Numbered from the stretch's first letter, positions 34,416-43,152 are shown. The stretch: 64,000 nt of DNA from Ruminococcus sp. (GCA_021199375.1 JAJQIB010000027.1:62001-126000), one strand, 5' to 3'. The notes: generated by a model not told the origin, from the sequence alone. A program made the numbers and translations.

Positions 34416-35834
34416 ATGGGATTAATTAAGATGTTTACATCGGCGGTGGGTTCTAACCTTGCCGATCAGGTAGTGGAGTATTTTCGTTGTGATGGAATGA
34501 ATCAGGATACAATGTGCGTACCCGCAACAAAGGTTTTAAGAGGTAAAGCTGTCAACAATGGCACTAGCGACTATATTTCGAACGGCTCGGCATTTGATGT
34601 TGCAATCGGTCAGGCAGCACTTTTAGTTGAGGATGGCAAAGTATGGGATATGGTTGTTGCACTCGATAACGATGCAGCAGGTCACTACAAGTATGATTCG
34701 TCTACCGCTCCGTCAATTTTGGGCAGCGGATTTAAAGATCTTATGCCATCAATTAAGGACATTGGAAATCGTTTTACAGCAGGTGGTCAGGCTACACACA
34801 CCATGCGCTTAGTCTACATAAATTTAAAGCCGCTTGTAAACAACAAAATCGGTTTCGGAAAGGTTCCGTTCAGAGATGGCGAGATGAATTTAAGCCTTAA
34901 TGCTCAGGGACATGGAAGCTTTGAATTTAAGATATTTGATCCAGGTGCATTTTACGAAACCTGTGTTCATGATATTTCCAAGCCCTTTACAAGAGATGAT
35001 GGTGACGGCGAGCAGTTTGTAGGTCAGCTAAAAACCGACATGAAGCCTAAATTTGGCATTGCAATCTCAAAGCTGTCTGCAAAGCGCATTCCTTATGACC
35101 AGATTATAGCTTATGCAGATGATTTAGCTGACGAAATGAACAAGGTGCTTGACGACAAGTGGACACCAAAGGGTGTACAGCTTACCTCTCTTTCGATTGA
35201 GCTTAATGTTGATGATGAGTCTAAGGAGAGAATTGCAAAGTTCCAGGAGGCTCGCACAGCCGGAAGCGATCCCAGTATGCTTTATGCTATGGATAGAATG
35301 TCGATTAACAAAGCTCGTGAATCTGCGGCTGAAAATACCGCAGGTGCCATGAACGCTTTTATGGGTATGGGAATGGCAGGCGGAAGCATGAGTCAGCCTA
35401 TGGATTCTTCGATGTACAATCAGGCTATGCAGCAGAATATGAATAACACGCAAGTGGCAGCTGCTTCTGCACCCTCTGCAGATTCATGGATATGCGAATG
35501 CGGCACTTCTAACTCGGGCAAATTCTGTCAGGGATGTGGCAAGCCAAAGCCTGAGCCTAAAGCTGCAGATGGCTGGACCTGTGAATGTGGAGCGGTAAAC
35601 CAAGGCAAGTTCTGTATGGAATGTGGCAAGTCCAAGCCTGCAGACGGATGGATTTGCACTAAATGTGGAACAGTTAATAAGGGCAAATTCTGCGCTGAAT
35701 GTGGAGCAAAAAAGCCTGCCGGAGAACCGCTTTATAAGTGTGATAAGTGCGGATGGGAGCCAGAAGATCCCAAGCATCCGCCGAAGTTCTGTCCTCAGTG
35801 TGGAGACCCTTTTAATGATGACGATATAGTATAA
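34416..35834 (+). CDS. ydjI: YdjI-like SPFH-domain protein with C-terminal zinc ribbons
   Basis: The 472-residue protein has an SPFH/virion-core-like domain (about 1-300; VPATKVLRGKAVNNGTSDY, DVAIGQAALLVEDGKVW), a Met/Gln/Asn-rich linker, and three to four CxC/CxxC zinc-ribbon repeats at the end (CECGT...CQGCG; CECGA...CMECG; CTKCGT...CAECG; CDKCG...CPQCG). B. subtilis YdjI is shorter and lacks so many ribbons. It likely scaffolds the YdjG/YdjH complex at the membrane. Confidence 0.85.
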   Translation: MGLIKMFTSAVGSNLADQVVEYFRCDGMNQDTMCVPATKVLRGKAVNNGTSDYISNGSAFDVAIGQAALLVEDGKVWDMVVALDNDAAGHYKYDSSTAPSILGSGFKDLMPSIKDIGNRFTAGGQATHTMRLVYINLKPLVNNKIGFGKVPFRDGEMNLSLNAQGHGSFEFKIFDPGAFYETCVHDISKPFTRDDGDGEQFVGQLKTDMKPKFGIAISKLSAKRIPYDQIIAYADDLADEMNKVLDDKWTPKGVQLTSLSIELNVDDESKERIAKFQEARTAGSDPSMLYAMDRMSINKARESAAENTAGAMNAFMGMGMAGGSMSQPMDSSMYNQAMQQNMNNTQVAAASAPSADSWICECGTSNSGKFCQGCGKPKPEPKAADGWTCECGAVNQGKFCMECGKSKPADGWICTKCGTVNKGKFCAECGAKKPAGEPLYKCDKCGWEPEDPKHPPKFCPQCGDPFNDDDIV

Positions 35835-35946
35835 TTTAAAGCGAGCAAGTAACACATTTTTCTCTTTTGCATAATCTGTAATATGAGCGATGGCAAGTGC
35901 AAGCTTGATCCTAAGCTTAAATATTAATGTGAGGAGATTTTTCGTT

Positions 35947-36063
35947 ATGTGTGGAAATAACTGCTGCTGGTGGATTATCATCCTTGTTGTTCTCTTCTGC
36001 TGCTGTGGAAACGGCTGGGGCGGCAACGACTGTGGATGCGGATGTGGCTGTGGCTGCAACTAA
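35947..36063 (+). CDS. 38-residue Cys/Gly-rich protein
   Basis: An ATG nine bases after GAGGAG opens a 38-residue frame: MCGNNCCWW, a hydrophobic IIILVVLF segment, CCC, then a Gly/Asn run and alternating Cys-Gly to the end, with 11 or more cysteines. Similar tiny proteins are often labelled chorion-class high-cysteine proteins in ruminococci. It could insert in the membrane and bind metal. It follows the YdjI-like gene by 112 bases and has a strong terminator, so it may be the last gene of that stress cluster. Confidence 0.7.
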   Translation: MCGNNCCWWIIILVVLFCCCGNGWGGNDCGCGCGCGCN

Positions 36064-36075
36064 GCTTTAAGAGAA

Positions 36076-36110
36076 AAAGCCCGAAGGTTTTTACGCCTTC
36101 GGGCTTTATT
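36076..36110. terminator. Bidirectional terminator
   Basis: AAAGCCCGAAGG-TTTTTA-CGCCTTCGGGCTTTATT. It serves the Cys-rich gene and the convergent lipoprotein gene. Confidence 0.9.
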
Positions 36111-36111
36111 A

Positions 36112-36597
36112 TTAATAAAAGGATTCTATTTTCGACTTGATTTCATCAGAACTATCTGAAATAACCAAAATTTCAAATCCGCCACATTCAAACACCAGTG
36201 CATTTTCAGCCTTTTGCATCTCGTCGGGAGCATATCCCTCAAAGTCGTTAGCACGTGATTGTGCACGTTCGGTTAAAAACTTTTCACAATCGGCAGTACT
36301 GCTAGATATTATTGATATTTCATCTGAAAGCTTTCCTGAGGAGACGTACATTATTCCACCATCAGAAAGCTCATCTATTGATGCTCCATAGAGCGAATAG
36401 CAGTTGTCATTAAAAACCTCATCACCATAATCCGCACGTGCGTCCAAGCTTTCTGTAAGTCCACTTTGCTCAAGCTTGTCAAGCAATTGAGAGGCAGTAA
36501 GGCTAGACGTTTCACCTTTGCTTGTATTTTCATCATTACTGCCGCATCCACAGAGCATAAGCGGTAAAATCAAGCATAGTATTATATTCTTTGACAA
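36112..36597 (-). CDS. DUF4358-like lipoprotein
   Basis: The protein of about 161 residues begins [20 protein letters not shown], a lipoprotein signal with the lipobox cysteine near residue 17, followed by a Ser/Thr linker and a domain with [15 protein letters not shown] and a C-terminal [11 protein letters not shown] strand typical of DUF4358 proteins. GGGAGA upstream of a TTG at 36597 suggests this start; ATG 36621 has no ribosome site. It overlaps the 3' end of leuB by 16 bases and is probably cotranscribed. Function unknown. Confidence 0.7.
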   Translation of the reverse strand: MSKNIILCLILPLMLCGCGSNDENTSKGETSSLTASQLLDKLEQSGLTESLDARADYGDEVFNDNCYSLYGASIDELSDGGIMYVSSGKLSDEISIISSSTADCEKFLTERAQSRANDFEGYAPDEMQKAENALVFECGGFEILVISDSSDEIKSKIESFY

Positions 36598-37664
36598 ATG
36601 AGATCTCCCATTTCGCTGCACGAAACAGCCTTGCAGCCATCAGACATAATATCGCCTGTTCTGTAGCCGTCATCGAGTGTTTTTCTTACAGCCTCTTCTA
36701 CAGCATCCGCCTCATCAATTAAATCGAATGAGTAACGAAGCATCATAGCTGCCGAGAGTATTGTCGCAATCGGATTTGCCTTGTTTTGTCCTGCAATATC
36801 GGGCGCACTTCCTCCGCTTGGCTCATACAAACCAAACTTAGTTTCGTTCATACTTGCTGAGGGGAGCATACCGATAGAGCCTGTAATCATTGAAGCCTCA
36901 TCCGAAAGAATATCACCGAACATATTCTCAGTAACCATTACATCAAACTGTGCGGGATCCTTTACAAGCTGCATAGCCGAGTTGTCAACAAGCATATGCT
37001 CAAGAGTGACCTCAGGGTAGTCCTTTGCAACCTCGTTTACTACCTTTCTCCAAAGACGTGACGAATCAAGCACGTTAGCCTTGTCAACGCTTGTGACCTT
37101 TTTGCGACGCTTCATCGCAACCTCAAAGGCTTTAATTGCAATTCGTCTGATTTCATTTTCGTTGTAGGAAAGTGTGTCAATCGCAGTCATTACCCCGTTA
37201 ACCTCTTCGGTTTTCCTCTCGCCAAAGTAAAGACCGCCTGTAAGCTCACGCATAATGAGCATGTCAAATCCCTTTGCTGAGATTTCTTCCTTTAACGGAC
37301 AAGCTCCTGAAAGCTGAGGATAAAGCAGGCAGGGACGCAGATTAGCGAATAATCCGAGAGCCTTTCTTATGCCGAGCAGACCAGCCTCTGGACGCAGATT
37401 AGCAGGAAGCTTGTACCAAGGAGAGGTGTTTGTATCCCCTCCGATAGAGCCCATAAGCACCGCATCGCTAGCCTTGCAGGTCGCAATAGTTTCATCTGTA
37501 AGTGGCACGCCGTTTGCATCAATTGAGCATCCGCCCATAAGAAGCTGAGTGTACTCGAACGTATGTCCATACTTTTGAGCAACAGTATCAAGCACCTTCA
37601 TAGCCTCAGTTATAATTTCAGGACCGATTCCATCGCCCTTAATAACAGCAATTTTTTTGTTCAT
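36582..37664 (-). CDS. leuB: 3-Isopropylmalate dehydrogenase
   Basis: LeuB oxidises 3-isopropylmalate in leucine synthesis. The 360-residue protein has [13 protein letters not shown] at the start, [27 protein letters not shown] near residue 141, [12 protein letters not shown] near 195, [12 protein letters not shown], and [13 protein letters not shown] with the metal Asp residues, followed by [18 protein letters not shown]. These match LeuB rather than isocitrate dehydrogenase. leuA, leuC and leuD are not in the window; ilvBNC is 7 kb away on the other strand. Confidence 0.96.
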   Translation of the reverse strand: MNKKIAVIKGDGIGPEIITEAMKVLDTVAQKYGHTFEYTQLLMGGCSIDANGVPLTDETIATCKASDAVLMGSIGGDTNTSPWYKLPANLRPEAGLLGIRKALGLFANLRPCLLYPQLSGACPLKEEISAKGFDMLIMRELTGGLYFGERKTEEVNGVMTAIDTLSYNENEIRRIAIKAFEVAMKRRKKVTSVDKANVLDSSRLWRKVVNEVAKDYPEVTLEHMLVDNSAMQLVKDPAQFDVMVTENMFGDILSDEASMITGSIGMLPSASMNETKFGLYEPSGGSAPDIAGQNKANPIATILSAAMMLRYSFDLIDEADAVEEAVRKTLDDGYRTGDIMSDGCKAVSCSEMGDLICQRI

Positions 37665-37705
37665 TTATATTCTGTCCTTTCACATAAAAAATCATTTGCT
37701 CTTTT

Positions 37706-37734
37706 ATTATAGCACATTTGGTTTTAAATTGCAA
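37706..37734 (-). promoter_or_regulatory. Promoter of leuB
   Basis: Minus strand TTGCAA, 17 bases, TATAAT. The leader is under 40 bases, so no T-box is present. Confidence 0.8.
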
Positions 37735-37818
37735 GAGGGGAGAGGTGATAATCAGACGAAGCATAGCGAAGGTGCTTAGGGAAGAAATAAGCTAATGTAT
37801 ATTGGCTTTCATTATATA

Positions 37819-38700
37819 TCATATATCCGAAAGCACTTCAATTGTATGCTTAAAAAATTGCTCCTGAAAATTCACCGCTGTCTGAATTTCTTCCTTTGAG
37901 AATCGAATCCCATTCGGCGCTGCAACAAGCTTATCCTCCACATCATCTTCACGATAGATGATGCCGATGACTGATGCTGTGTATTCTCGAACCGGAACAT
38001 CCACCCCAAGCAAATACACATCGAGTTCAGCACCATCACCGCTATATACATTCGGAATAAATCCGTAATTAACCGGATATATCATCTCCGGATGGCGTGG
38101 GTGTCTGCTCCCCATCGGGCGGTCTATCTTAATATTTACCGTTTTACCCAGAAAAGATTTAACCAGTGCTTTTCTTAAAGTACGGACAATAAAATCATGT
38201 TTCCCACTGGTATATTTTTTTCGGCCGCTGTCAACAGGCGCCTGTGATGCAAGTGTAAGCTTTAAGCGCTCATACTCTTTCGCAACAGACGGCTCATGGT
38301 TCAGATAATCCCGGAAATTTATATAATTTATCCAGTCCATACCACCTGCATGAACGACATGAATAAAGTGCGTCTGCAAATCTCCTGTACCCTGATAATA
38401 ACTGCCCGATGCAAACAATAGCTGTTCTCCAAGTTCGTCATACTTTGGTCTGTAATAAAAGCCTGCTGATTTTAATTCCTGTTCCAATGCAAGTATGTCC
38501 TTAAAATCATCCACTGCTACCGCGATATCAATAATCGGTTTTGCCTTAATCATTGGGATAGACGTGCTTCCCACGTGCTGAATATCCTTCGCAACATCAC
38601 CAAGCACATTTTTAAGCCGGATTATGGTGTCCTGTGCTTCCTTTTCCCATTCTTTTTCATAATCGCACAGCTTTATAATTCCTCGTTTTAATCCAATCAT
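37819..38700 (-). CDS. Fusion of GrpB nucleotidyltransferase-fold domain and pyrophosphatase-like domain
   Basis: Residues 1-175 form a GrpB/UPF0157 domain (HVGSTSIPMIKAKPIIDIAV, SGKHDFI). Residues 188-293 resemble a compact inorganic pyrophosphatase (KIDRPMGSRHP, YPVNYGFIPN, DGAELDVYLLG). GrpB proteins have a nucleotidyltransferase-like fold of unknown substrate; a fused pyrophosphatase would pull a reaction that releases PPi. GGGAGG before ATG 38700 lies inside the upstream remnant. The surrounding 2 kb is full of truncated genes, so recent acquisition is likely. Confidence 0.8.
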   Translation of the reverse strand: MIGLKRGIIKLCDYEKEWEKEAQDTIIRLKNVLGDVAKDIQHVGSTSIPMIKAKPIIDIAVAVDDFKDILALEQELKSAGFYYRPKYDELGEQLLFASGSYYQGTGDLQTHFIHVVHAGGMDWINYINFRDYLNHEPSVAKEYERLKLTLASQAPVDSGRKKYTSGKHDFIVRTLRKALVKSFLGKTVNIKIDRPMGSRHPRHPEMIYPVNYGFIPNVYSGDGAELDVYLLGVDVPVREYTASVIGIIYREDDVEDKLVAAPNGIRFSKEEIQTAVNFQEQFFKHTIEVLSDI

Positions 38701-38703
38701 GGT

Positions 38704-38820
38704 TTATCCTCCCGTTATCATCCCATATTTCTCCGGATGACGATATTTCTCTCCCATCACCTCATGCTCCGTAAGCCATTTCCCCGGAAGAAGTTGAAGT
38801 AGTGCAATTTTCAGTTTCAT
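38704..38820 (-). pseudogene. Remnant of a carbon-nitrogen hydrolase gene
   Basis: A GAGGGAG site and ATG at 38820 open a 38-codon frame. It starts MKLKIALLQLLPGKWL, the typical first strand of nitrilase-superfamily proteins, then jumps to HEVMGEKYRHPEKYGM, which does not continue that fold. An internal deletion is the simplest reading. It now serves only as the leader of the GrpB-fusion gene. Confidence 0.55.
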
Positions 38821-38966
38821 CAGTAATTTACTCCCTCTTTAATTTGAATATTACCGCTATACTACCTATTCTTGGAAAATAAAAAGAGTTGCTGTAATAG
38901 TCGTTCTTAGCTATAAAACGTGTTGAGTTCAGGTCGATAAACTGTAAGTTGTTCTATAAAGAATTT

Positions 38967-39059
38967 TCATAACCATAATTCCATTTCACCTGAATCACCA
39001 AAACCAAACTTCTCATACAATGGGAGTCCCATATCCTCCTGATCAGCAATTGCACTCAT
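38967..39059 (-). pseudogene. C-terminal stub of a GNAT acetyltransferase
   Basis: A 30-residue frame whose ATG overlaps the VOC stop ends with LPLYEKFGFGDSGEMELWL, the last strands of a GNAT domain (LYEKxGF). The acetyl-CoA-binding part is missing. The rest of 38821-39050 shows no gene. Confidence 0.7.
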
Positions 39060-39511
39060 CCCCATTCACCGCCTGTTTCAACATATGAACCTGTAATTTC
39101 TATCGTGTTGTCATCTGGATCTTTCATCGAAAAATAATAATATGGATTCCGTGCATTAATGTATCTGATCTCCGTAATACTGCTGCCTATACCCAACGCA
39201 CATATCCTGTCATATTCTTTTTTTAAGTCATCAGAAGACAGATTGATAACAATCTTACCTGTATTCTGCATTTTGGCAATTCTTACGCAATCATCATATT
39301 CCTCATACACTTTTCCCCTGGTTACCACTTTGTCAGGATTTTCAGAATCAAAGTATCCGTTCATAATTGATAAGCACAGTCCATCCATGCCAAATTGAGC
39401 AAATCTGTTCATATTTTGTGCTGTCACATCCCGTTCAAACAATAGTTTATAAAAATGTACTGACTTATCAAAGTCATTCGAAATAAGATATATAGACCCA
39501 CTTGTTATCAT
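39056..39511 (-). CDS. VOC/glyoxalase-superfamily protein
   Basis: The 151-residue protein has the paired beta-alpha-beta-beta-beta modules of the VOC fold: FDKSVHFYKLLFERDV near residue 12, then a second half with CALGIGSSITEIRY and FSMKDPDDNTIEITGSY. The final Glu is a likely metal ligand, while the first His position is not clear. GGAGGAAA nine bases upstream selects ATG 39511. The product overlaps a GNAT remnant. It may be a resistance or detoxification protein, but the substrate is unknown. Confidence 0.8.
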   Translation of the reverse strand: MITSGSIYLISNDFDKSVHFYKLLFERDVTAQNMNRFAQFGMDGLCLSIMNGYFDSENPDKVVTRGKVYEEYDDCVRIAKMQNTGKIVINLSSDDLKKEYDRICALGIGSSITEIRYINARNPYYYFSMKDPDDNTIEITGSYVETGGEWG

Positions 39512-39525
39512 GATTAAATTTCCTC

Positions 39526-39723
39526 CTATTCTCCAGAGCATCCATCTCTATATATTTCTGTTACAATGCTTTCCATGCTCATGTCACTTGTTATTCTCTT
39601 TTCATTCAACACATCTGAGAAATCCTTTTCACGCCACCATCTGCGCATTTCTTTTTCCCCAAATTCCTGGCACTTGCTTCTGGTCTGATGTCTTTTCAGC
39701 GTTTCTCTATTGCCGTGTCTAAC
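39526..39723 (-). pseudogene. C-terminal remnant, possibly of a P-loop kinase
   Basis: An open frame without a start runs to TAG at 39526. It contains a basic stretch (LKRHQTRSKCQEFG, MRRWWREKDFSD) and ends ITSDMSMESIVTEIYRDG, which resembles the last helix of small P-loop kinases (xDTSxMSxEEIVxEI). No Walker A survives. It precedes the VOC gene by 15 bases and may have been its operon partner. Confidence 0.4.
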
Positions 39724-39752
39724 TTAATACACCGTAACAATAGCATTTTTTA

Positions 39753-39830
39753 CCCCTTAACGATGCACCCGCACACGTGTGCAAAAATGCACCACCCTCA
39801 TAACGAAGCCGTATTCATCGTTAGGGGGGG
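39753..39830. repeat. Nested inverted repeats
   Basis: CCCCTTAACGATG (39753-39765) faces CATCGTTA(G)GGGG (39816-39828). Inside lies a perfect 12-base palindrome GCACACGTGTGC (39771-39782) and GTGC...GCAC. The rest of 39724-39915 is G/C-run rich and has no gene. Confidence 0.55.
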
Positions 39831-39915
39831 TGTCTGTGCGAGGTTGACAGGGGGGTGCTATATGTAATTTAAGTTGCTTGATAAGCTGGACTTTGTATTA
39901 TAATACTTCTTTATC

Positions 39916-40452
39916 TTAGTTTGATTTTTTATTACGCTTTCTAATCAAATATACTGCACACAGAGAAATAATTTCTACAACAGTATAAATGATTGCAATT
40001 AACATAGTAGAAGGTAAATATAGCCGTTCAGAGATATATACTGTTTTAGATATATCAGTTTCTGCAGTTATATCAAAATACTCGCAAATTCTGGGGAAAA
40101 TCGTCATCGACCATGGAAGATTTATTGCTGTAAGCATAAAACAGAATCGTTCAATCAACAAAATGGATAGAAAAGTTATTGGAAATGCTATGAAAATGTC
40201 TTTTATTTTTAAATTATGAAAAACATTCAAAAAAACAGTTGCAATGCAAACAATTAGACATTGTATTAAAAATCCAGTTATTCCAACAATATCGTTGCAT
40301 TCTTTACTCGAACCACTTACATAGAGGACAAATGAAATGAACGCAAACAAAAGACATATAATAAATCCCACAAAATAGTTTGCGAAAATAACGGATATAC
40401 CTAAGATTAATGAATTTGAAATTGTGTTCTGTTTCACCTTACATACTTCCAT
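39916..40452 (-). CDS. Hypothetical four-helix membrane protein
   Basis: The 178-residue protein has hydrophobic segments at about 15-48, 55-75, 82-108 and 150-172, a short extracytoplasmic loop before the last helix, and a basic C-terminal tail (IRKRNKKSN). Base composition is more AT-rich than the core genes. I see no family match. The ribosome site is poor and the start uncertain. It lies between remnants of other genes and may itself be an acquired gene. Confidence 0.55.
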   Translation of the reverse strand: MEVCKVKQNTISNSLILGISVIFANYFVGFIICLLFAFISFVLYVSGSSKECNDIVGITGFLIQCLIVCIATVFLNVFHNLKIKDIFIAFPITFLSILLIERFCFMLTAINLPWSMTIFPRICEYFDITAETDISKTVYISERLYLPSTMLIAIIYTVVEIISLCAVYLIRKRNKKSN

Positions 40453-40489
40453 TTCTGTAAATTCCGATTTGTCACTTCCATTTATTATA

Positions 40490-40687
40490 CTATATTTTTA
40501 TGAACATTTCTACCAATACACAAGTCTCATCCACACGGCAAACGATATAGCCGATATATTATTCGCCGTCTTGACCACCGTTAGGCAAAATATACCATTC
40601 CTCTTTGTCATCGTTTAGCTTTATTGCGAGCAATTTGCCATTTTTAATTATAACTGCTTTTGCAGAAGTGCGTATTGGTCTTGACAT
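40490..40687 (-). pseudogene. Deleted NUDIX hydrolase gene
   Basis: ATG 40687 after GAAAGG opens a frame with [16 protein letters not shown] and [12 protein letters not shown], the start of a NUDIX domain, stopped by TAA at 40559. The same frame resumes at once with YIGYIVCRVDETCVLVEMF, a later NUDIX strand, to TAG at 40490. The catalytic Nudix box between them is missing. This is a deletion remnant. Confidence 0.75.
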
Positions 40688-40802
40688 ATTTAAAAGCCTT
40701 TCGGTTACGATTTATTTACATATTGTTTAGAATTATTCAAAAAGAGCTTCTGCTTTGGATTGAATAAAATGAGTGCGATTTGTTTTTTGAAAGCGGTTAA
40801 TT

Positions 40803-40846
40803 ATAAAAAATCCTCGAAAACAGCACAGATACACTATTTTCGAGGA
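40803..40846 (-). terminator. Terminator of tRNA-Leu
   Basis: On the minus strand TCCTCGAAAA-loop-TTTTCGAGGA followed by TTTTTTA. Confidence 0.85.
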
Positions 40847-40855
40847 AATATATGA

Positions 40856-40939
40856 TGCCGCTAACCGGACTTGAACCGGTACGGATTTTACTCCGAGGGA
40901 TTTTAAGTCCCTTGTGTCTGCCTATTCCACCACAGCGGC
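40856..40939 (-). tRNA. tRNA-Leu (anticodon TAA)
   Basis: 84 bases fold as a class II tRNA: acceptor GCCGCTG/TAGCGGC (closing G-U), a D arm, anticodon stem AGGGA/TCCCT with loop CTTAAAA (anticodon TAA), a long variable arm (CGGAGTAAAATCCG) and a GTTCAAGTC T loop. CCA is not encoded. Confidence 0.95.
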
Positions 40940-41032
40940 ATGAAATCACATGTTTTATTATATCATATTTGTTATCGGTTGTCAAGGGGGAATTTCAAAA
41001 AAATTTAGCAGTGTGAAAATTTTTTACATAAC

Positions 41033-41061
41033 TTGACAAGTGATGAAATTAGTGATACAAT
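41033..41061 (+). promoter_or_regulatory. Promoter of the DUF5655 gene
   Basis: TTGACA, 17 bases, TACAAT. The roughly 105-base leader to ATG 41174 is AT-rich. Confidence 0.75.
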
Positions 41062-41173
41062 AGAGAAAACATATTGCGGTATGTAAAAATAATCAATACT
41101 AATAATAGCAATTTGTAAAAAATGCAAAATAATATGTGATTACTTTATTTAAATTATCAGGGAGCGGAATAAT

Positions 41174-42102
41174 ATGTTATTTAATGCAAAAGACGAATCG
41201 ATTCAAGAAATAAAAGAGCAACCATTTAAATCAGAAAAAGAAATGCAGACAATATGTGAAACCAATTTAGAGACACTTGTAAACCTAGAATATATTGACA
41301 CGGAGTTTGTTGTAGCTGATTTTAGACTTGACACAATTGCGTTTGATAGACAGGCTAATGCATTTGTTATTATTGAGTATAAAAATCGCCAAAATGTAAG
41401 TGTAATAGACCAAGGCTATACATATCTTTCTACAATGTTTAATCACAAAGCTGACTTTGTACTGCGGTATAATATAAAATTTCAAGATAATAAGGATTTA
41501 AATGATTTTGATTGGTCACAATCAAAGGTGATTTTTATCAGTCCTAGTTTTACAAAATACCAGACGAATTCAATTAACTTTAAAGATTTGCCCATAGAAT
41601 TATGGAAGATAAAAAGATATAAAAATAATACTATTTCCTTTGAACAAATTATTTCTGCTAGTAGCAACGAGAGTGTTAAAAGCATAGCACCGGTGTTGGA
41701 TACAGATTCAAAGCAAGAGCTTTTGAAAGAAACAAAAACCTATTCAGAAGAAGAATTAACCAATGTAGCTGAGGATAGTATAATAGATATATATACTGAG
41801 TTAAAGGAATATATTTTAAGTTTTATGACAATATTACACTAAAGGCAACGAAGCTTTACATTGGATTTTATCGTGGAAGAAAATGTGTTGTTTCTATAAA
41901 ATTACAAAAGAAATCGCTGGTCTTGTGGATGAATACAAACCCTAACACGCTAGATGACCCAAAGGGAATCATAAGAGATGTTACTAATATCGGTCATCAT
42001 GGGAACGGGAATTCTCAAATAAACATATCAAATAGGCAAACCATAGGCTATATAGAGGATTTATTGAAGAGCTTTTGCGTGCAGAATAGTACTGATATTT
42101 GA
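41174..42102 (+). pseudogene. DUF5655 nuclease-like protein broken by a one-base frameshift
   Basis: The first frame (41174-41842) gives a PD-(D/E)XK-like domain with FRLDTIAFDRQANAFVIIEY followed by K, the D-x(n)-ExK arrangement of restriction-type nucleases, and a helical linker. At about 41820-41823 a T4 run shifts the frame. The next frame continues to TGA 42100-42102 with NITLKATKLYIGFYRGRK, LDDPKGIIRDVTNIGHHGNG and a final helix, which is the DUF5655 domain. Adding one T restores a protein of about 309 residues. GGGAGCGGA precedes the ATG. It is either a recent pseudogene or a homopolymer sequencing error. Confidence 0.8.
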
Positions 42103-42205
42103 AAAACAACGATTTGTTCTCCGATTTAAAACATTAAGTCTGGAGGATTCACGGAAAATTAGCCGTATGAATGGAAAATAGTTTATGGGTTTGCTTGAAT
42201 ACTTA

Positions 42206-42349
42206 TTATTCATCGTCTTTAATCGTCATAGTAGGTGGCGGAGCGAAGCTGAATTCTGTGCCGTTGCAATGCTTAAAACTTGGATTTTCTAACAACCCAA
42301 AAATTTCAATTGGTATTCCTTCAGGATAAGCCTTACATGATACCCCCAT
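42206..42349 (-). CDS. 47-residue hypothetical protein
   Basis: AAAGGAGA closely precedes an ATG whose frame encodes SCKAYPEGIPIEIFGLL, then a polar segment and an acidic TMTIKDDE end. The YPEGIPxEI pattern occurs in small phage- and element-encoded proteins. The 42350-42555 stretch holds another minus frame (QWRENSQYFADCLALSK) without a clear start. Both belong to the run of tiny genes ending at 43671. Confidence 0.45.
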   Translation of the reverse strand: MGVSCKAYPEGIPIEIFGLLENPSFKHCNGTEFSFAPPPTMTIKDDE

Positions 42350-42559
42350 TCTCCTTTATTACCTGTTTTATTTCAGCAAACATTGCACTGTACTACATTA
42401 GCAGAAATCAATTTATCTTAACCCCTTTTTTAAAATACTTAACCGCATCAGAGCTAAAGTCAACACCCATTTTGCTTAAGGCAAGACAATCAGCAAAGTA
42501 TTGTGAATTTTCTCGCCACTGAAAGTGTGAGTGCTTGAAAAAGTATTCTGTTGTTTTAT

Positions 42560-42790
42560 TTACCAACTGACTATATCAATATCGTTAGCAATTTCTGAAA
42601 GCGTTTTTCCATCGAATAATGGTGTGTTCATTACAGCTTCTATGCTTTTGACTTTTAAATACTCTTCATCGCACCACATATCAAAATTGGTTTCAGAAAA
42701 TGGGTCTACACCGCAGTCTTTCCCTTTATAGGAAAATAAAAAATGTGAACACATTTCAGATATTCTAGCTTTTATTCTCTCATCTGTCAT
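42560..42790 (-). CDS. 76-residue hypothetical protein
   Basis: GGTGA seven bases before the ATG supports this start. The product is acidic with three cysteines (CSHF, DCGVDP, MWCDEE) and several aromatic residues, and has no membrane segment. It resembles the small soluble proteins found in mobile or defence islands, but I do not recognise it. It lies downstream of the zinc-ribbon gene on the same strand. Confidence 0.5.
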   Translation of the reverse strand: MTDERIKARISEMCSHFLFSYKGKDCGVDPFSETNFDMWCDEEYLKVKSIEAVMNTPLFDGKTLSEIANDIDIVSW

Positions 42791-42916
42791 AGCATGTCAC
42801 CATCTCTTTCCCCTTTTATCATCGGTTAAATTCCTTGCTTCTCATCGCTTTTTGCTACTTTTTAGGCACAAGATCACACTTGTACCAAAAAGTGCGAGTG
42901 CTTGAAGGTTTGTCAA

Positions 42917-43096
42917 TTATTCGATGTCAATTATATTCGATTCGTGAACATAACCTCTGCAATCTGGATTTGAACAATGAAAATAATTAGATGTAGATAT
43001 GTGTTCACCTCTCACATCAAAATAATCCTTGTTACACACCGGGCATTTAATTTTCTCACCTTTGCGAAGCCTTTCAATGATTCTTTCTTCTGCCAT
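42917..43096 (-). CDS. 59-residue zinc-ribbon protein
   Basis: A GGAGAG site eight bases upstream and ATG 43096 open a frame with a charged helix (EERIIERLRKGEK), CPVCNKDYFD and CSNPDCRGY, a CxxC-x(n)-CxxxxC zinc ribbon. It is one of a series of small same-strand genes. Function unknown. Confidence 0.65.
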   Translation of the reverse strand: MAEERIIERLRKGEKIKCPVCNKDYFDVRGEHISTSNYFHCSNPDCRGYVHESNIIDIE

Positions 43097-43152
43097 TTAT
43101 CGTCTCTCCTTTCCACCAATTGTATTTACCCTTACTTCCAAACTCGTTGGCT

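Noticed and set aside
35484..36059. Minus-strand His/Gln/Pro-rich frame of 191 codons
   Set aside because: It is the antisense of repeated zinc-ribbon codons and the Cys/Gly peptide; no ribosome site.
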